Shown: piece by piece, positions 62,886 to 64,000 of the stretch
Position numbering within the stretch: the stretch's first letter is position 1
Layout of the letters: the number at the start of each line of letters is the position of its first letter
Assembly: GCF_008000755.1 (NCBI RefSeq)
Contig: NZ_CP041690.1
Span: 1,799,260-1,863,259, forward strand
Direction of reading: 5' to 3'
From: Youhaiella tibetensis
GTDB taxonomy: Bacteria > Pseudomonadota > Alphaproteobacteria > Rhizobiales > Devosiaceae
Length of the DNA: 64,000 nucleotides
Program-made: the position numbers and the translations under genes
The notes under the pieces: model-generated
What the model was told of the DNA's origin: nothing
Databases searched by the model: none
What the model saw: the letters and a program-made list of their open reading frames with translations, nothing else

Positions 62886-63854
62886 ATGAGCGCCACCACA
62901 ATCGTTCCCCGCAATCCACTCGGTCAAACGGGTCTATCACCCTCGATCCTGTCACTTGGATCCTGGCATACCTACGATCGCATGGACTTCCACGCCGCCG
63001 CGGCCCTGCTTCGCAAGGCAGTCAACGCGGGCATCAACCTTTTTGACGTCGGCGTCTACGGCACTGCCGACACTCAGCCGCCCCCGATAACCGATATCCT
63101 GTTCTCGGCAATGGTGCGGGCCGCAGGCCTGCGCCGTGAGGATTACCTCCTCTCTTCCAAGCTTTGGCTCGACTTCAACGATGAGCGCGGCTTTCGTCCG
63201 CAACTCGAGCGCGCGCTCTATCGTGTGGGCGTTGATTACGCCGATCTCGTCATTCTCGGAGATCTGCGCCGCAACGATCTGAGCCTGCGCGACTTGGTGC
63301 TGGACCTCGCCGGGTTGCGCAAGGCGGGCCTCATCCGCGCATGGGGCGTCAACAACTGGTCGGCGGGCAGCATTCGTTCGCTTATCGACATCTCTGCCGC
63401 CGAAGGCGTCGAGGGCCCGCAACTCGCCCAGCTCAAATACAGTGTCGCCCGTCGGTCCATCCCCGATGGCGAACCGTTTGCCGCCCTTTTTGCCGATGGC
63501 TTCGCCATGCAGTCCTCGGACGTGATGGAGGGCGGCATCCTCGCGGGCAGGACGAGCCCCGCGCGCGAGGTGGGGCGCGACCCCGGCGGCATCCGCGAGC
63601 GCATTGTCGCCACCGCCGAGCCGCTGGCACGGCTGGCGGCGTCCTACGGCGCCAGCGCCGCCCAGATCTGCATCGCTTTCGCACTCAGCCACCCCAACAA
63701 TGTCAGCACGCTTTTTGGCGCCACCCGGCTCGAACAGCTCGATCAGGCCATCGCGGCGCTCGGCCTGCTCGAGCGCATTGGGGCCGAAGAACTGCGCGCT
63801 GCCGTAGAACCCTTCTGGTGCGATCGGGGCATTGTTGACCCCGAAGGCCCATGA
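62886..63854 (+). CDS. Aldo/keto reductase lacking the usual catalytic histidine (copy 2)
   Basis: A 322-residue protein related to the reductase at 59908. Shared landmarks are LSLGSWHTYDRM, SKLWLDF, AWGVNNWS and FGATRLEQLDQAIAAL. D54 and K92 are kept; the tyrosine is Y58 in FDVGVYG, again one residue closer than usual; the histidine position reads LVILGDLRRND with glycine (G125). ATG 62886 follows the ADH stop by 17 bases with GGAGA upstream. It is cotranscribed with the SDR and ADH genes. Confidence 0.87.
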   Translation: MSATTIVPRNPLGQTGLSPSILSLGSWHTYDRMDFHAAAALLRKAVNAGINLFDVGVYGTADTQPPPITDILFSAMVRAAGLRREDYLLSSKLWLDFNDERGFRPQLERALYRVGVDYADLVILGDLRRNDLSLRDLVLDLAGLRKAGLIRAWGVNNWSAGSIRSLIDISAAEGVEGPQLAQLKYSVARRSIPDGEPFAALFADGFAMQSSDVMEGGILAGRTSPAREVGRDPGGIRERIVATAEPLARLAASYGASAAQICIAFALSHPNNVSTLFGATRLEQLDQAIAALGLLERIGAEELRAAVEPFWCDRGIVDPEGP

Positions 63855-63877
63855 TCGACCTCGAACAGGAAACCTCG

Positions 63878-64000
63878 ATGACCGACACTTCTCTTCGTTC
63901 CGTCCCCGTCGATCCGGAGCTGGTGCCCATCCACCGCGCCGTTGCTGGGCCGGACGTACCGGTGCTCACCGCGCAGACCATCGCGTCTTCACGTGCCGCG
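63878..64000 (+). CDS. Start of a probable alpha/beta hydrolase (cut by window edge)
   Basis: Only about 41 residues are visible (MTDTSLRSVPVDPELVPIHR then AVAGPDVPVLTAQTIASSR). The pattern VDPELVPIHR resembles the N-terminus of acetyl-esterase-type alpha/beta hydrolases, but the catalytic part lies beyond the window. I prefer ATG 63878, preceded by AGGAAA; an ATG at 63851 overlaps the reductase stop as ATGA and would add nine residues. It continues the operon. Confidence 0.55.
   Translation, partial: MTDTSLRSVPVDPELVPIHRAVAGPDVPVLTAQTIASSRAA

Overview
The window is a GC-rich chromosomal segment of an alphaproteobacterium, most likely order Hyphomicrobiales (Rhizobiales) and plausibly a Devosia-like genus; the genus is inference. 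The support is core gene order typical of that group: dnaB-alr; rpsF-rpsR-rplI; fabD-fabG-acpP-fabF with mltG-yicC-gmk; rsmA-pdxA-surA-like-lptD-lptG-lptF facing pepA-holC. GTG and TTG starts, ATGA stop/start overlaps and frequent divergent regulator/target pairs fit this. No CRISPR array, prophage, integrase or replication origin was seen.

Layout. 1-1.8 kb: a DUF1697 gene cut by the window edge, a decayed IS5-family transposase, a small unknown gene and the relic of a second related insertion sequence. 1.9-4.5 kb: dnaB-alr. 4.6-12.6 kb: an accessory block sitting between dnaB and rplI: a LysR regulator with a YeiH-type exporter, a drug-type ABC-2 exporter with a divergent MarR regulator, another LysR, a DUF1127 protein and an arsR-acr3-arsC operon. 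12.7-14.0 kb: ribosomal operon rpsF-rpsR-rplI. 14.4-23.1 kb: a lipoprotein, the fatty-acid synthesis cluster, an AraC/SDR pair wedged in before mltG, then yicC and gmk. 23.1-34.1 kb: two small unknown genes, rsmA, pdxA and the LptD/G/F outer-membrane lipopolysaccharide route, pepA, holC and a YitT membrane protein. 34.1-50.0 kb: mixed single genes, among them two tandem DUF4344 metallopeptidase-like genes, an ABC-F ATPase, a nucleoside diphosphate kinase gene broken by one missing base, a DEAD-box helicase, a K+ channel with a zinc ribbon, a guanidine-II riboswitch in front of a Gdx/SugE exporter, a molybdopterin oxidoreductase and a GST; tRNA-Ser(GCU) follows at 50.4 kb. 50.7-64 kb: an amidohydrolase, a TetR-hydrolase-methyltransferase operon, and a catabolic-looking locus.

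The last locus is the best candidate for an undescribed system. A dipeptide/oligopeptide-type ABC importer (solute-binding protein, permease, fused permease-ATPase, ATPase) lies beside two related aldo/keto reductases that both lack the usual catalytic histidine, an SDR dehydrogenase, a zinc alcohol dehydrogenase and the start of what may be an alpha/beta hydrolase. An identical 12-base element (TTCTACATACGT) lies in the two promoter regions that could drive the importer and the enzymes. The substrate is unknown.

Regulatory highlights: two regulator genes (marR-like and arsR) look leaderless, with the promoter and operator running into the start codon; the riboswitch carries two ACGA-loop hairpins; a strong hairpin separates the solute-binding protein gene from the rest of the importer operon.
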